Shown piece by piece: positions 1 to 9,225 of a stretch of DNA of 64,000 bases. Source of the stretch: Enterobacter sp. Cy-643 (GTDB lineage: Bacteria; Pseudomonadota; Gammaproteobacteria; Enterobacterales; Enterobacteriaceae); NCBI RefSeq assembly GCF_011752815.1, contig NZ_VWWV01000001.1, positions 434,001-498,000 of the forward strand. Reading direction: 5' to 3'. The position numbers and the translations under genes were made by a program. Below the pieces are notes generated by a model. The model was not told the DNA's origin, searched no databases, and saw nothing but the letters and a program-made list of their open reading frames with translations. Numbering within the stretch: the first letter of the stretch is position 1; every line of letters begins with the position of its first letter.

Positions 1-515
1 TCGGCACCCAGGTACGCAGTATCTGGATGATCGGCATGCACGCTTTCGCCAAGCGCGAAACCCGCATGTATCCGGAAGAACCAGTGTATCTGCCGCCGCG
101 CTACCGTGGCCGTATCGTGCTGACGCGCGACCCGGACGGTGAAGAGCGCTGCGTTGCCTGTAACCTGTGTGCGGTAGCCTGCCCGGTAGGCTGTATTTCA
201 CTGCAGAAAGCCGAGATGAAAGACGGCCGTTGGTATCCGGAGTTCTTCCGCATCAACTTTTCCCGCTGCATCTTCTGCGGCCTGTGTGAAGAAGCCTGCC
301 CAACCACCGCGATTCAGCTTACCCCGGACTTCGAGCTGGGTGAGTACAAGCGCCAGGATCTGGTGTACGAGAAAGAGGATCTGCTGATCTCCGGTCCGGG
401 CAAATACCCGGAATATAACTTCTACCGGATGGCAGGTATGGCAATCGACGGCAAAGATAAGGGCGAAGCGGAAAACGAAGCCAAGCCTATCGACGTCAAA
501 GGCCTGTTACCTTAA
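1..515 (+). CDS. nuoI: NADH-quinone oxidoreductase subunit I (5' end missing)
   Basis: This is the connecting-fragment subunit of complex I, carrying two [4Fe-4S] clusters (N6a/N6b) that pass electrons from the peripheral arm towards quinone. The frame is already open at base 3 ([11 protein letters not shown]), so roughly the first ten codons lie outside the window; the ATG at 27 is internal. Two ferredoxin-type cysteine motifs are visible, [12 protein letters not shown] and [12 protein letters not shown]. The C-terminus closely matches the E. coli protein as I recall it. nuoJ follows after 10 bases behind a good Shine-Dalgarno sequence (aaggag). Identification is very secure; only the truncation by the window edge is unusual. 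Confidence 0.98.
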   Translation, partial: GTQVRSIWMIGMHAFAKRETRMYPEEPVYLPPRYRGRIVLTRDPDGEERCVACNLCAVACPVGCISLQKAEMKDGRWYPEFFRINFSRCIFCGLCEEACPTTAIQLTPDFELGEYKRQDLVYEKEDLLISGPGKYPEYNFYRMAGMAIDGKDKGEAENEAKPIDVKGLLP

Positions 516-525
516 GGAGTCAGGA

Positions 526-1083
526 ATGGAATTCGCTTTTTATATCTGCGCCATTGTGGCCGTCCTGACAACCCTTCGGACGATCACTCACACCAATCCG
601 GTGCACGCGCTGCTGTACCTGATCATCTCGCTGCTGGCGATCTCCGGGGTGTTTTTCTCCCTCGGGGCTTACTTCGCCGGTGCACTGGAGATCATCGTGT
701 ATGCCGGGGCTATCATGGTGCTGTTCGTCTTCGTGGTGATGATGCTCAACCTCGGTAACGCGGTTCAGCAACAGGAGCGCGAGTGGCTGAAGCCGCAGCT
801 GTGGATCGGGCCAGGCGTCCTGTCTGCCGTTCTGCTGGTGGTACTGATTTACGCAATCCGCACCGTTAACGACCAGGGTATTGATGGCACGTCCATCGAT
901 GCGAAGCAGGTCGGTATCGCGCTGTTCGGGCCTTACGTACTGGCGGTGGAGCTGGCCTCCATGCTGCTGCTGGCGGGCCTGGTCGTTGCGTTCCACCTGG
1001 GTCGTGAAGACCGTGCCGGTGAGGTGCTGAGCAATCGCCCTGCTGACATGGCCGTGAGAAGAAAAACGGAGGAGAACGTATGA
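526..1083 (+). CDS. nuoJ: NADH-quinone oxidoreductase subunit J
   Basis: Membrane-arm subunit of complex I, 185 residues against 184 in E. coli. The protein is almost wholly hydrophobic with about five transmembrane segments. It holds the conserved stretch [18 protein letters not shown] (around residues 50-68), the helix that contains the pi-bulge involved in coupling quinone chemistry to proton movement in the family. The last codon overlaps the start of nuoK in an ATGA junction, which suggests translational coupling inside the nuo operon. Confidence 0.98.
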   Translation: MEFAFYICAIVAVLTTLRTITHTNPVHALLYLIISLLAISGVFFSLGAYFAGALEIIVYAGAIMVLFVFVVMMLNLGNAVQQQEREWLKPQLWIGPGVLSAVLLVVLIYAIRTVNDQGIDGTSIDAKQVGIALFGPYVLAVELASMLLLAGLVVAFHLGREDRAGEVLSNRPADMAVRRKTEENV

Positions 1084-1382
1084 TCCCGCTGCAACATGGA
1101 CTGATCCTCGCCGCCATTCTGTTCGTGCTGGGTCTTACCGGGCTGGTCATCCGCCGCAACCTGCTGTTCATGCTGATCAGCCTGGAAGTGATGATTAACG
1201 CCGCCGCGCTGGCCTTCGTGGTTGCCGGCAGCTACTGGGGCCAGGCTGACGGTCAGGTGATGTATATACTCGCGATAAGCTTAGCTGCTGCCGAAGCCAG
1301 TATTGGCCTCGCGCTGTTACTGCAGCTCCATCGTCGTCGCCAGAATCTGAATATCGATTCAGTAAGTGAGATGCGTGGATGA
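1080..1382 (+). CDS. nuoK: NADH-quinone oxidoreductase subunit K
   Basis: Small antiporter-related membrane subunit of complex I, 100 residues exactly as in E. coli. Three transmembrane helices are evident. The conserved membrane glutamates are present in the contexts SLEVMINAA and [12 protein letters not shown]; in E. coli these are the Glu36 and Glu72 needed for proton pumping. Start and stop overlap with neighbours (ATGA with nuoJ at 1080 and with nuoL at 1379), so nuoJKL are probably translationally coupled. Confidence 0.98.
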   Translation: MIPLQHGLILAAILFVLGLTGLVIRRNLLFMLISLEVMINAAALAFVVAGSYWGQADGQVMYILAISLAAAEASIGLALLLQLHRRRQNLNIDSVSEMRG

Positions 1383-3220
1383 ACCTTCTCTGGTTAACCA
1401 TTGTTCTGCCATTGATTGGCTTTTTACTGTTGGCATTCTCCCGCGGTCGCTGGTCAGAAAACCTGTCCGCAACCATCGGAATGGGCTCTGTAGGTCTGGC
1501 GGCGGTTGTCACCGCCATTGCCGGGGTTGATTTCTTTAACAACGGACAGCAGGCGTTCACTCAGCCGCTGTGGACCTGGATGGCGGTCGGTGACTTTAAC
1601 ATCGGCTTCAACCTGGTGCTGGACGGCCTGTCCCTGACCATGCTTTCCGTGGTCACCGGCGTCGGCTTCCTGATCCACATGTTCGCTTCCTGGTACATGC
1701 GCGGTGAAGAAGGGTATTCCCGCTTCTTCGCTTACACCAACCTGTTCATCGCCAGCATGGTGGTTTTGGTTCTTGCCGACAACCTGCTGCTAATGTACCT
1801 CGGCTGGGAAGGCGTGGGCCTCTGTTCTTACCTGCTGATCGGTTTCTACTACACCGATCCGAAGAACAACGCGGCGGCAATGAAAGCGTTCGTGGTCACC
1901 CGCGTTGGGGACGTGTTCCTGGCCTTCGGCCTGTTCATCCTCTACAACGAGCTGGGCACGCTGAACTTCCGCGAAATGGTCGAGCTGGCACCGCAGCACT
2001 TCGCTGCTGGTAACCAGATGCTGACCTGGGCAACCCTGATGCTGCTGGGCGGTGCGGTCGGTAAATCTGCACAGCTTCCGCTGCAAACATGGCTTGCGGA
2101 TGCGATGGCGGGTCCAACCCCTGTTTCCGCTCTGATTCACGCGGCCACCATGGTTACCGCGGGCGTTTATCTGATTGCCCGTACCCATGGTCTGTTCCTG
2201 ATGACCCCGGAAATTCTGCATTTGGTGGGTATCGTGGGTGCGGTTACGCTGGTGCTGGCAGGCTTTGCCGCGCTGGTTCAGACCGACATCAAGCGCGTAC
2301 TCGCTTACTCCACCATGAGCCAGATTGGCTACATGTTCCTGGCGCTGGGCGTACAGGCGTGGGATGCGGCAATCTTCCACCTGATGACCCACGCGTTCTT
2401 TAAAGCGCTGCTGTTCCTGTCATCCGGCTCGGTGATTCTGGCGTGCCACCACGAACAAAACATCTTCAAGATGGGTGGTCTGCGTAAGTCGATTCCGCTG
2501 GTGTATGTCTGCTTCCTGGTTGGCGGCGCGGCGCTGTCCGCTCTGCCGCTGATTACCGCAGGCTTCTTCAGTAAAGATGAAATTCTTGCCGGTGCGATGG
2601 CGAACGGCCACATCAACCTGATGGTTGCGGGCCTGGTTGGGGCGTTCATGACCTCGCTCTATACCTTCCGCATGATTTTCATTACGTTCCACGGTGAAGA
2701 AAAAATTCACGCTCACGCAGGGAAGGGGATTACCCACCACCTGCCGCTGGTTGTGCTGCTGGTGCTGTCCACCTTCGTTGGCGCAATGATTGTGCCACCG
2801 CTGCGCGGCGTACTGCCGGAAACCACTGAACTTGCGCACGGCAGCGTGCTGACCCTGGAGATTATCTCTGGCGTCGTCGCCATTGCCGGTATCCTGATTG
2901 CCGCCTTCCTGTGGCTGGGCAAACGTACTCTGGTGACGTCGCTTGCGAACAGCGCACCGGGACGTTTCTTCGGTACATGGTGGTTCAATGCCTGGGGCTT
3001 CGACTGGCTGTATGACATGATTTTCGTCAAGCCGTTCCTTGGTATTGCGTGGCTGCTGCGTCGTGACCCGCTGAATGCGCTGATGAACATTCCGGCAATT
3101 CTCTCCCGCTTCGCTGGCCGCGGCCTGCTGGTGAGCGAGAACGGTTACCTGCGCTGGTATGTTGCATCCATGAGCATCGGTGCCGTTGTGGTTCTCGGCC
3201 TGCTGCTGATTCTGCGTTAA
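1379..3220 (+). CDS. nuoL: NADH-quinone oxidoreductase subunit L
   Basis: Largest proton-pumping, Mrp-antiporter-like subunit of complex I, at the distal end of the membrane arm. Its 613 residues equal the E. coli length. The body shows many transmembrane helices with the antiporter signature around residues 140-270 ([19 protein letters not shown], then [21 protein letters not shown]). The C-terminal extension corresponds to the long lateral amphipathic helix (HL) that ties the antiporter subunits together. It starts by ATGA overlap with nuoK. Unlike the other nuo junctions here, it is followed by a 121-base gap with a hairpin before nuoM. Confidence 0.98.
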   Translation: MNLLWLTIVLPLIGFLLLAFSRGRWSENLSATIGMGSVGLAAVVTAIAGVDFFNNGQQAFTQPLWTWMAVGDFNIGFNLVLDGLSLTMLSVVTGVGFLIHMFASWYMRGEEGYSRFFAYTNLFIASMVVLVLADNLLLMYLGWEGVGLCSYLLIGFYYTDPKNNAAAMKAFVVTRVGDVFLAFGLFILYNELGTLNFREMVELAPQHFAAGNQMLTWATLMLLGGAVGKSAQLPLQTWLADAMAGPTPVSALIHAATMVTAGVYLIARTHGLFLMTPEILHLVGIVGAVTLVLAGFAALVQTDIKRVLAYSTMSQIGYMFLALGVQAWDAAIFHLMTHAFFKALLFLSSGSVILACHHEQNIFKMGGLRKSIPLVYVCFLVGGAALSALPLITAGFFSKDEILAGAMANGHINLMVAGLVGAFMTSLYTFRMIFITFHGEEKIHAHAGKGITHHLPLVVLLVLSTFVGAMIVPPLRGVLPETTELAHGSVLTLEIISGVVAIAGILIAAFLWLGKRTLVTSLANSAPGRFFGTWWFNAWGFDWLYDMIFVKPFLGIAWLLRRDPLNALMNIPAILSRFAGRGLLVSENGYLRWYVASMSIGAVVVLGLLLILR

Positions 3221-3238
3221 CAGGATTTCTTCCATCCC

Positions 3239-3260
3239 CCCTCTCTCTGAGGAGAGAGGG
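3239..3260 (+). repeat. Perfect 9-bp hairpin in the nuoL-nuoM gap
   Basis: Arms ccctctctc (3239-3247) and gagagaggg (3252-3260) are perfect inverted repeats around a 4-base loop. There is no T-run, so this is not a standard Rho-independent terminator. It sits in the only sizeable gap (3221-3341) among the nuo genes shown. It could be a member of the widespread CCCTCTCC-type intergenic palindromes, an mRNA-stability hairpin or an attenuator. The rest of the gap contains no gene I can support. Confidence 0.6.
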
Positions 3261-3341
3261 TCGGAGCGAGGTTTAAGCCTCCTCTGGCGCTGGGAAGTGA
3301 GCGATGTTTAAGAATTATTTTGACTTAGGGACTCAAACGCC

Positions 3342-4871
3342 ATGCTATTACCCTGGCTAATACTAATCCCCTTTATCGGCGGCTTCTTCTGCTGGCAGAC
3401 CGAACGCTTCGGCGTGAAAGTGCCTCGCTGGATTGCGCTGATCACCATGGGGCTGACACTGGCACTGTCTCTGCAATTGTGGTTGCAGGGTGGCTATTCT
3501 CTGACGCAGTCGACGGATTTTCCGCAGTGGCAGTCAGAGTACATTCTGAAATGGATCCCACGTTTTGGCATTGATATTCACCTGGCGCTCGACGGTCTGT
3601 CGCTGCTGATGGTGGTGCTGACCGGCCTGCTTGGCGTGCTGGCGGTGCTCTGTTCCTGGAATGAAATCGAAAAATATCAGGGCTTCTTCCACCTCAACCT
3701 GATGTGGATCCTCGGCGGCGTTATCGGCGTGTTCCTTGCCATCGACATGTTCCTGTTCTTCTTCTTCTGGGAAATGATGCTGGTGCCGATGTACTTCCTG
3801 ATTGCGCTGTGGGGCCACAAAGCCTCCGACGGGAAGACGCGTATTACCGCCGCGACCAAGTTCTTCATCTATACCCAGGCGAGTGGCCTGGTAATGCTGA
3901 TAGCTATCCTTGGTCTGGTGTTTGTGCACTACAATGCGACCGGCGTGTGGACCTTTAACTATGCACTGCTGCTGAAAACGCCGATGTCCCACGGCGTACA
4001 ATGGCTGCTGATGCTGGGCTTCTTTATCGCCTTTGCGGTAAAAATGCCGGTGGTTCCTCTTCACGGCTGGCTGCCGGATGCACACTCCCAGGCACCAACG
4101 GCGGGTTCCGTTGACCTCGCGGGTATCTTGCTGAAAACTGCGGCCTACGGCCTGCTGCGTTTCTCTCTGCCGCTGTTCCCTGAAGCATCTGCTGAATTTG
4201 CACCAATCGCCATGTGGTTGGGTGTCATCGGCATCTTCTACGGCGCGTGGATGGCCTTTGCCCAGACCGACATTAAACGCCTGATAGCTTACACCTCCGT
4301 TTCCCACATGGGCTTCGTGCTGATTGCTATCTACACCGGCAACCAGCTGGCTTATCAGGGTGCGGTGATTCAGATGATCGCGCACGGTCTGTCAGCAGCG
4401 GGTATGTTCATCATCTGCGGTCAGCTTTACGAGCGTCTGCACACGCGTGACATGCGCATGATGGGCGGCCTGTGGAACAAAATTAAATGGCTGCCGGGTC
4501 TGTCGATGTTCTTCGCTGTTGCCACGCTGGGTATGCCAGGTACCGGTAACTTCGTCGGTGAATTCATGATCCTGTTCGGCAGCTTCCACGTTGTGCCGGT
4601 CATTACCGTGATTTCAACCTTCGGTCTGGTCTTTGCCTCTGTTTACTCTCTGGCGATGCTGCACCGCGCGTACTTCGGAAAAGCTAAGAGCGAAATCAGC
4701 GATAAACAGCTGCCGGGCATGTCCATGCGCGAGTTCTTTATCATTCTGTTGCTGGTGGTGCTGTTAGTTCTGCTGGGCTTCTTCCCGCAGCCGATTCTGG
4801 ATACTTCGCATTCTGCGATGAGCAATATTCAGCAGTGGTTTACCAGTTCACTTTCTACTACAAGGCCGTAA
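3342..4871 (+). CDS. nuoM: NADH-quinone oxidoreductase subunit M
   Basis: Second large antiporter-like, proton-translocating subunit of complex I, 509 residues, the same as E. coli. The family motifs are visible: FFFWEMMLVPMYFLIALWG, with the key glutamate on TM5 (E144 in E. coli), and the discontinuous-helix region MPVVPLHGWLPDAHSQAPT with the lysine just before it. The start ATG follows the 121-base nuoL-nuoM spacer. nuoN follows 6 bases after the stop. Confidence 0.98.
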   Translation: MLLPWLILIPFIGGFFCWQTERFGVKVPRWIALITMGLTLALSLQLWLQGGYSLTQSTDFPQWQSEYILKWIPRFGIDIHLALDGLSLLMVVLTGLLGVLAVLCSWNEIEKYQGFFHLNLMWILGGVIGVFLAIDMFLFFFFWEMMLVPMYFLIALWGHKASDGKTRITAATKFFIYTQASGLVMLIAILGLVFVHYNATGVWTFNYALLLKTPMSHGVQWLLMLGFFIAFAVKMPVVPLHGWLPDAHSQAPTAGSVDLAGILLKTAAYGLLRFSLPLFPEASAEFAPIAMWLGVIGIFYGAWMAFAQTDIKRLIAYTSVSHMGFVLIAIYTGNQLAYQGAVIQMIAHGLSAAGMFIICGQLYERLHTRDMRMMGGLWNKIKWLPGLSMFFAVATLGMPGTGNFVGEFMILFGSFHVVPVITVISTFGLVFASVYSLAMLHRAYFGKAKSEISDKQLPGMSMREFFIILLLVVLLVLLGFFPQPILDTSHSAMSNIQQWFTSSLSTTRP

Positions 4872-4877
4872 TTCGCC

Positions 4878-6335
4878 ATGACAATAACTCCTCAACATTT
4901 GATCGCGCTGCTACCGCTGTTGATCGTCGGATTGACGGTGGTGGTTGTGATGCTCTCCATTGCGTGGCGACGCGACCATTTTCTGAATGCGACGCTGTCG
5001 GTTATCGGCCTTAACGCCGCGCTGATTTCACTGTGGTTTGTCGGTCAGGCAGGGGCGATGGATGTCACCCCGCTGATGCGCGTTGACGGTTACGCCATGC
5101 TCTACACCGGGCTGGTACTGCTGGCGAGCCTGGCAACCTGTACTTTTGCTTACCCGTGGCTGCAGGGCTACACCGACAACCGCGAAGAGTTCTATCTGCT
5201 GGTCCTGATTGCTGCCCTGGGCGGTATTCTGCTGGCGAATGCGAACCACCTCGCGGCGCTGTTCCTCGGCATTGAGCTGATTTCTCTGCCGCTGTTCGGC
5301 CTGGTCGGCTACGCCTTCCGTCAGAAGCGTTCCCTGGAAGCGAGCATCAAGTACACCATTCTGTCAGCGGCGGCATCGTCCTTCCTGCTGTTCGGTATGG
5401 CGCTGATTTACGCCGATTCCGGTAGCCTGTCGTTTGTCAGCCTCGGTAAGAGCCTGGCGGACAACATGCTGCACGAACCTCTGCTGCTGGCTGGCCTGGG
5501 TCTGATGATCGTCGGCCTCGGCTTTAAGCTTTCTCTGGTGCCGTTCCACCTGTGGACTCCAGACGTATACCAGGGCGCGCCTGCGCCGGTTTCCACCTTC
5601 CTGGCAACCGCCAGCAAAATCGCCATTTTTGGCGTGGTGATGCGTCTGTTCCTCTATGCGCCAGTGGGCAACAGCGAAGCGGTTCGCGTTGTGCTGGGGA
5701 TTATCGCCTTCGCGTCAATCCTGTTCGGTAACCTGATGGCGCTGAACCAGTCCAACATCAAGCGTCTGCTGGGCTATTCTTCCATTGCGCACCTTGGTTA
5801 CCTGCTGGTGGCGCTGATTGCGCTGCAAACCGGTAACATGTCTATGGAAGCGGTAGGGGTTTATCTGGCCGCTTACCTGTTCAGCAGCCTCGGCGCGTTT
5901 GGTGTGGTTAGCCTGATGTCCAGCCCGTACCGTGGCCCGGATGCCGACTCGCTGTTCTCCTACCGCGGTTTGTTCTGGCACAAGCCGGTGCTTTCTGCGG
6001 TGATGACCGTGATGATGCTTTCCCTGGCGGGTATCCCAATGACCCTGGGCTTCATCGGCAAGTTCTACATCATTGCCGTGGGCGTTCAGGCTCACCTGTG
6101 GTGGCTGACCGGCGCAGTAGTGCTGGGCAGCGCCATCGGCCTGTACTACTACCTGCGCGTGACCGTGAGCCTGTACCTGAGCGCGCCTCAGCAGCTTAAC
6201 CGCGACACCCCATCTAACTGGGCGTTGACCGCGGGCGGCGTGGTGGTGCTGATCTCCTCCCTGCTGGTGCTGCTGCTCGGTATTTATCCGCAGCCGCTTA
6301 TCAGCCTGGTGCAGTTAGCGCAGCCGCTGATGTAA
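4878..6335 (+). CDS. nuoN: NADH-quinone oxidoreductase subunit N
   Basis: Third antiporter-like proton-pumping subunit and last gene of the nuo operon, 485 residues as in E. coli. Recognisable segments include [19 protein letters not shown] near residue 130 and the transporter core [20 protein letters not shown] around residues 215-236. A strong Rho-independent terminator begins about 20 bases downstream, consistent with the operon end. In E. coli the next genes are yfbK and its neighbours; here a LysR/oxidoreductase pair follows instead. Confidence 0.98.
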   Translation: MTITPQHLIALLPLLIVGLTVVVVMLSIAWRRDHFLNATLSVIGLNAALISLWFVGQAGAMDVTPLMRVDGYAMLYTGLVLLASLATCTFAYPWLQGYTDNREEFYLLVLIAALGGILLANANHLAALFLGIELISLPLFGLVGYAFRQKRSLEASIKYTILSAAASSFLLFGMALIYADSGSLSFVSLGKSLADNMLHEPLLLAGLGLMIVGLGFKLSLVPFHLWTPDVYQGAPAPVSTFLATASKIAIFGVVMRLFLYAPVGNSEAVRVVLGIIAFASILFGNLMALNQSNIKRLLGYSSIAHLGYLLVALIALQTGNMSMEAVGVYLAAYLFSSLGAFGVVSLMSSPYRGPDADSLFSYRGLFWHKPVLSAVMTVMMLSLAGIPMTLGFIGKFYIIAVGVQAHLWWLTGAVVLGSAIGLYYYLRVTVSLYLSAPQQLNRDTPSNWALTAGGVVVLISSLLVLLLGIYPQPLISLVQLAQPLM

Positions 6336-6355
6336 TCGGGTTTACAAAACCGTTC

Positions 6356-6385
6356 AAAAACCGCCACCTGTTGGCGGTTTTTTTA
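6356..6385 (+). terminator. Rho-independent terminator of the nuo operon
   Basis: Stem ccgcca (6361-6366) pairs with tggcgg (6372-6377) around a 5-base loop, followed by seven Ts and preceded by five As. The A-run also makes it usable from the other strand, where the convergent LysR gene ends at 6391. Confidence 0.9.
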
Positions 6386-6390
6386 TGGGT

Positions 6391-7293
6391 TCAGGTTTTG
6401 GCCAGCTCAAGAATAAACTCAAGAAAACAGCGGGTGCGGGCGGCAGGATTAATCCGCGAGGGGTAATACGCGTAAAGCGGGAACCGTTCATCCGGCCAGT
6501 CGGGAAATAAATCCACCAACAGTCCCTGCTTCACGAGGTCGTCAGAGCCAAACGTCATCATCTGGGCAATAGCGTGTCCGCTCAGGCAAGCTTCATGCAA
6601 AGTACGGGCGTCGTTCAGCGTCAGGCGGCCGCTGACCGGGACTTTGATCGCTTCTCCTTTACGATGAAACTCCCATTCAAACGGCCTGCCGGTTTCCGGA
6701 TCGCGGAAATGAATACAGGTATGTCCCAGCAGCGCCTGCGGTGTTTCAGGCCTGCCGTGTCGCGCCAGATAGGCGGGGGTGGCGACCGTCATGATGCGGG
6801 TTTCCAGCAGCTTGCGTGCCACCAGCGTGCTGTTGCGCGGCACGCCAAAGCGAATAGCGAGATCGAACCCGTCGCCAATCATATCCCCCAGCCGGTCGCT
6901 GGTGACCAAATCCAGCTCGAGATCGGGATAGCGGGACATAAATGTGTCCAGTTGCGGGCCCAGAATGAGGCTGGAAAAGAACGGATCGATGTTGACCCTG
7001 AGCCTGCCGGTAATCGCTTTAGTGGAGCGCGAGGCGGTGCTGGTCACATCTTCCAGCGCGGCCAGCAGCGGCAGGATCTGACGATAAAACGCTTTGCCTT
7101 CTCCGGTTAACGACACCGCGCGGGTGGTACGGTCGAAAAGGCGGATACCGAGACGCTTTTCCAGGCGGGCAATCGCCCGGCTGACCCCCGGCGGTGACAT
7201 ATTGATCACCTCCGCGGCGGCGGCAAACGTGCCGCTTTCTACCACGGCGGTAAACACGGACAAGCCGTCGAATGTCCGATCGTTGAAAATCAT
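6391..7293 (-). CDS. LysR-type transcriptional regulator
   Basis: 300-residue regulator with an N-terminal winged helix-turn-helix (about residues 5-65; core FAAAAEVINMSPPGVSRAIARLEKRLGIRLFD, given here as description of position 22-53) and a C-terminal periplasmic-binding-like effector domain from about residue 90. The sequence type resembles the CrgA/DhbR-like branch of LysR proteins, which often control divergently placed oxidoreductases. It is divergent from the NmrA-family gene at 7407 with a 113-base shared region, so it very likely controls that gene and itself. The effector cannot be told from sequence. It is not part of this locus in E. coli. Confidence 0.9.
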   Translation of the reverse strand: MIFNDRTFDGLSVFTAVVESGTFAAAAEVINMSPPGVSRAIARLEKRLGIRLFDRTTRAVSLTGEGKAFYRQILPLLAALEDVTSTASRSTKAITGRLRVNIDPFFSSLILGPQLDTFMSRYPDLELDLVTSDRLGDMIGDGFDLAIRFGVPRNSTLVARKLLETRIMTVATPAYLARHGRPETPQALLGHTCIHFRDPETGRPFEWEFHRKGEAIKVPVSGRLTLNDARTLHEACLSGHAIAQMMTFGSDDLVKQGLLVDLFPDWPDERFPLYAYYPSRINPAARTRCFLEFILELAKT

Positions 7294-7406
7294 ATTAGTG
7301 CCCTGCAGTCATCAGTGAATTGTCTATGGTGCTATCGATACAACATAGCTGCATCCGCATAATGCCGTCCACACCCTGTCGTGGGCTCTCAAACTGGAGA
7401 AACATT
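7294..7406. promoter_or_regulatory. Divergent control region of LysR / NmrA pair
   Basis: The 113 bases between two divergent start codons must hold both promoters. A weak dyad, ctatg (7324-7328) with catag (7343-7347), brackets an AT-rich core and could be part of a T-N11-A type LysR operator. A -10-like cataat lies near 7359. The NmrA-family start is supported by ggaga 8 bases upstream of the ATG. Operator assignment is inference. Confidence 0.45.
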
Positions 7407-8264
7407 ATGTTCGCAATTACAGGTATTACCGGACAAGTTGGCGGCGCACTGGCCAATGCATTGCTTGCTCAAGGACATGAGATTCGGGCCATCGTACGCT
7501 CAGAAGCTAAAGGGCAACCCTGGGCACAGCGGGGCGCTGACACTGCGCTGGCAGAAATGCACGATGGCGAAGCGCTGGCAAAGGCCTTCAGCGGGGCTGA
7601 AGCGGTCTTTATCCTGCTGCCGCCGGTGTTCGATCCTTCCGGCGATTTTGCTGAGCCGCGTGCAAATATTGCGGCCATTAGAAACGCCCTGCTGGCTGCG
7701 CGTCCGCAGCACGTGGTCTGTCTTTCCACCATTGGGGCGCAGGCAACGCAGCCAAACCTGCTGAATGCCCTGGGGTTGATGGAGAAAGAGCTCTCGGATG
7801 TTTGTGATTCCGTCGTGTTCCTTCGCGCGGGCTGGTTTATGGAGAACTTCCTCTGGGATATGGAAAGTGCCAAAGAGACCGGGACTATCTACAGCCATTT
7901 GCAGCCGCTGGAGCGTGTTATCCCGATGATTGCGACGGTCGATATCGGCCAGCTTGCCGCCGAATTATTGACTCAGCCAGCATCAGGAACCCGCATTGTG
8001 GAGCTGGAAGGGCCGCAGCGTTACAGTCCGCAGCTGGCAGCCGAAGCGTTCGCTCAGGTTCTGGAGCAGCCGGTAACGGCAAAAGCCGTGCCGCGTGAAA
8101 ACTGGGAAGCAGACTTCCTTGCTCAGGGCATGAAAAACCCGCTCCCACGCATGCAAATGCTGGACGGCTTTAACGAAGGCTGGATTGATTTCACCGGTGA
8201 CACGGTGAAAGGTGCCACGCCTCTGGAAACTGTGCTAAAACAGTTGCTTGAGCGTCGCCGCTAA
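7407..8264 (+). CDS. NmrA/YtfG-like NAD(P)-binding oxidoreductase
   Basis: 285-residue Rossmann-fold protein of the atypical short-chain dehydrogenase (NmrA-like) family. The dinucleotide-binding glycine motif GITGQVG is at residues 4-10, and a short LRAGWFMENF segment typical of the NmrA/azoreductase-like group lies around residue 135. Relatives include quinone or redox sensors such as QorB (YtfG) and NAD(P)-dependent reductases. The open frame extends upstream to 7320, but the ATG at 7407 has a clear ribosome site and begins directly with the Rossmann strand (MFAITG). It probably forms a regulated unit with the divergent LysR gene. Substrate unknown. Confidence 0.85.
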   Translation: MFAITGITGQVGGALANALLAQGHEIRAIVRSEAKGQPWAQRGADTALAEMHDGEALAKAFSGAEAVFILLPPVFDPSGDFAEPRANIAAIRNALLAARPQHVVCLSTIGAQATQPNLLNALGLMEKELSDVCDSVVFLRAGWFMENFLWDMESAKETGTIYSHLQPLERVIPMIATVDIGQLAAELLTQPASGTRIVELEGPQRYSPQLAAEAFAQVLEQPVTAKAVPRENWEADFLAQGMKNPLPRMQMLDGFNEGWIDFTGDTVKGATPLETVLKQLLERRR

Positions 8265-8300
8265 CCCGCGGGTGGCGCCTGAATCAAAAGGAGTTTTTCA

Positions 8301-8768
8301 ATGCTTAACTGGCAGGATTTACACCATTCTGAACTGAGCGCCACCGATCTCTATGCTCTTTTGGCCCTGCGCTGCGAAGTCTTCATCGTTGAGCAGCGCT
8401 GTGCCTATCTGGATGTTGATGGTGAGGACTTGGTGGGAGAGAACCGCCATATCCTCGGCTGGCGGGATGGCAAATTGATTGCCTATGCCCGCATTCTTAA
8501 GCGTGACAACGCGCTGGAGCCGGTGGTCATTGGTCGGGTTATTGTTGATGCGTCGGTGCGCGGTGAAAAGCTTGGACAACAGCTAATGACCCAGGCGCTT
8601 GCCGCCTGCCAGCGCCAGTGGCCTGACCGTGCAATTTACCTGGGCGCTCAGGCGCATTTGCAGGCGTTTTATGCCCGGCTCGGCTTTCACCCGGTAACCG
8701 AAGTGTATGACGAAGATGGTATCCCGCATGTCGGGATGGCCAACAGCCCGGCGGGCGAAACCTGTTGA
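8301..8768 (+). CDS. elaA: GNAT-family N-acetyltransferase ElaA
   Basis: 155-residue member of the ElaA branch of GCN5-related acetyltransferases (E. coli ElaA is 153). The acetyl-CoA binding region is visible as VIGRVIVDASVRGEKLGQQL (about residues 73-92), followed by the conserved YLGAQAHLQAFYARLGF. The physiological substrate of ElaA is not established. The ATG is preceded by a strong aaaaggag. In E. coli elaC (rbn) lies between elaA and elaB; here elaB follows directly after 49 bases. Confidence 0.95.
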   Translation: MLNWQDLHHSELSATDLYALLALRCEVFIVEQRCAYLDVDGEDLVGENRHILGWRDGKLIAYARILKRDNALEPVVIGRVIVDASVRGEKLGQQLMTQALAACQRQWPDRAIYLGAQAHLQAFYARLGFHPVTEVYDEDGIPHVGMANSPAGETC

Positions 8769-8817
8769 TGTTGTCTATAGTTAGCGGACGAGAAATTTTT
8801 TAACACGGAGAACAGTG

Positions 8818-9114
8818 ATGCAACCGTATGAATCTCGTCTCGATGATGACCTGGCACTTTTAAGTGACACCCTTGAAGAAGTACTTCGCGCCTCCGGCGA
8901 TCCGGCTGACCAGAAGTACCTTGAGCTAAAGGAAAAAGCCGAGCAGGCGCTGAATGAAGTCAAAGCGCGCATCAGCCAGGCTTCCGACACTTATTATTAC
9001 CGCACTAAAAAAGCGGTTTACCGTGCCGATGATTACGTGCATGAAAAGCCCTGGCAGGGTATTGGCATCGGGGCTGCGGTCGGGCTGGTGATTGGGCTTT
9101 TGCTCCGCCGATAA
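8818..9114 (+). CDS. elaB: Tail-anchored ribosome-associated membrane protein ElaB
   Basis: 98-residue DUF883 protein of the ElaB/YqjD/YgaM group. The N-terminal two thirds is a charged, probably coiled-coil region. The C-terminal hydrophobic stretch (IGIGAAVGLVIGLLL, about residues 81-95) is a tail anchor in the inner membrane. The conserved YRADDYVHEKPWQ precedes the anchor. E. coli relatives bind stationary-phase ribosomes and are RpoS dependent. A GTG three bases upstream (8815) is in frame, but the ATG at 8818 has better spacing from cggag. Confidence 0.93.
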   Translation: MQPYESRLDDDLALLSDTLEEVLRASGDPADQKYLELKEKAEQALNEVKARISQASDTYYYRTKKAVYRADDYVHEKPWQGIGIGAAVGLVIGLLLRR

Positions 9115-9148
9115 TCTTGACCGCGGCTGCAAATGGCAAATAAAGAAT

Positions 9149-9175
9149 CTTACCCCCTGGGTAGGATTTTTTTTT
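9149..9175 (+). terminator. Terminator after elaB
   Basis: Stem cttaccc (9149-9155) pairs with gggtagg (9159-9165), with one G-T pair, around a 3-base loop, followed by an A and nine Ts. It ends elaB transcription just upstream of the menF promoter. Confidence 0.75.
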
Positions 9176-9190
9176 GTGCGAACGACCACG

Positions 9191-9220
9191 TATAATCAGG
9201 GGTTTTTACGGAGCATGAGG
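9191..9220 (+). promoter_or_regulatory. Probable menF promoter -10 and ribosome site
   Basis: A perfect TATAAT occurs at 9191-9196, about 30 bases before the GTG start of menF, and atgagg at 9215-9220 is the Shine-Dalgarno sequence. The -35 position falls in the T-run of the elaB terminator, so the -35 is weak. Confidence 0.55.
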
Positions 9221-9225
9221 TAAAC

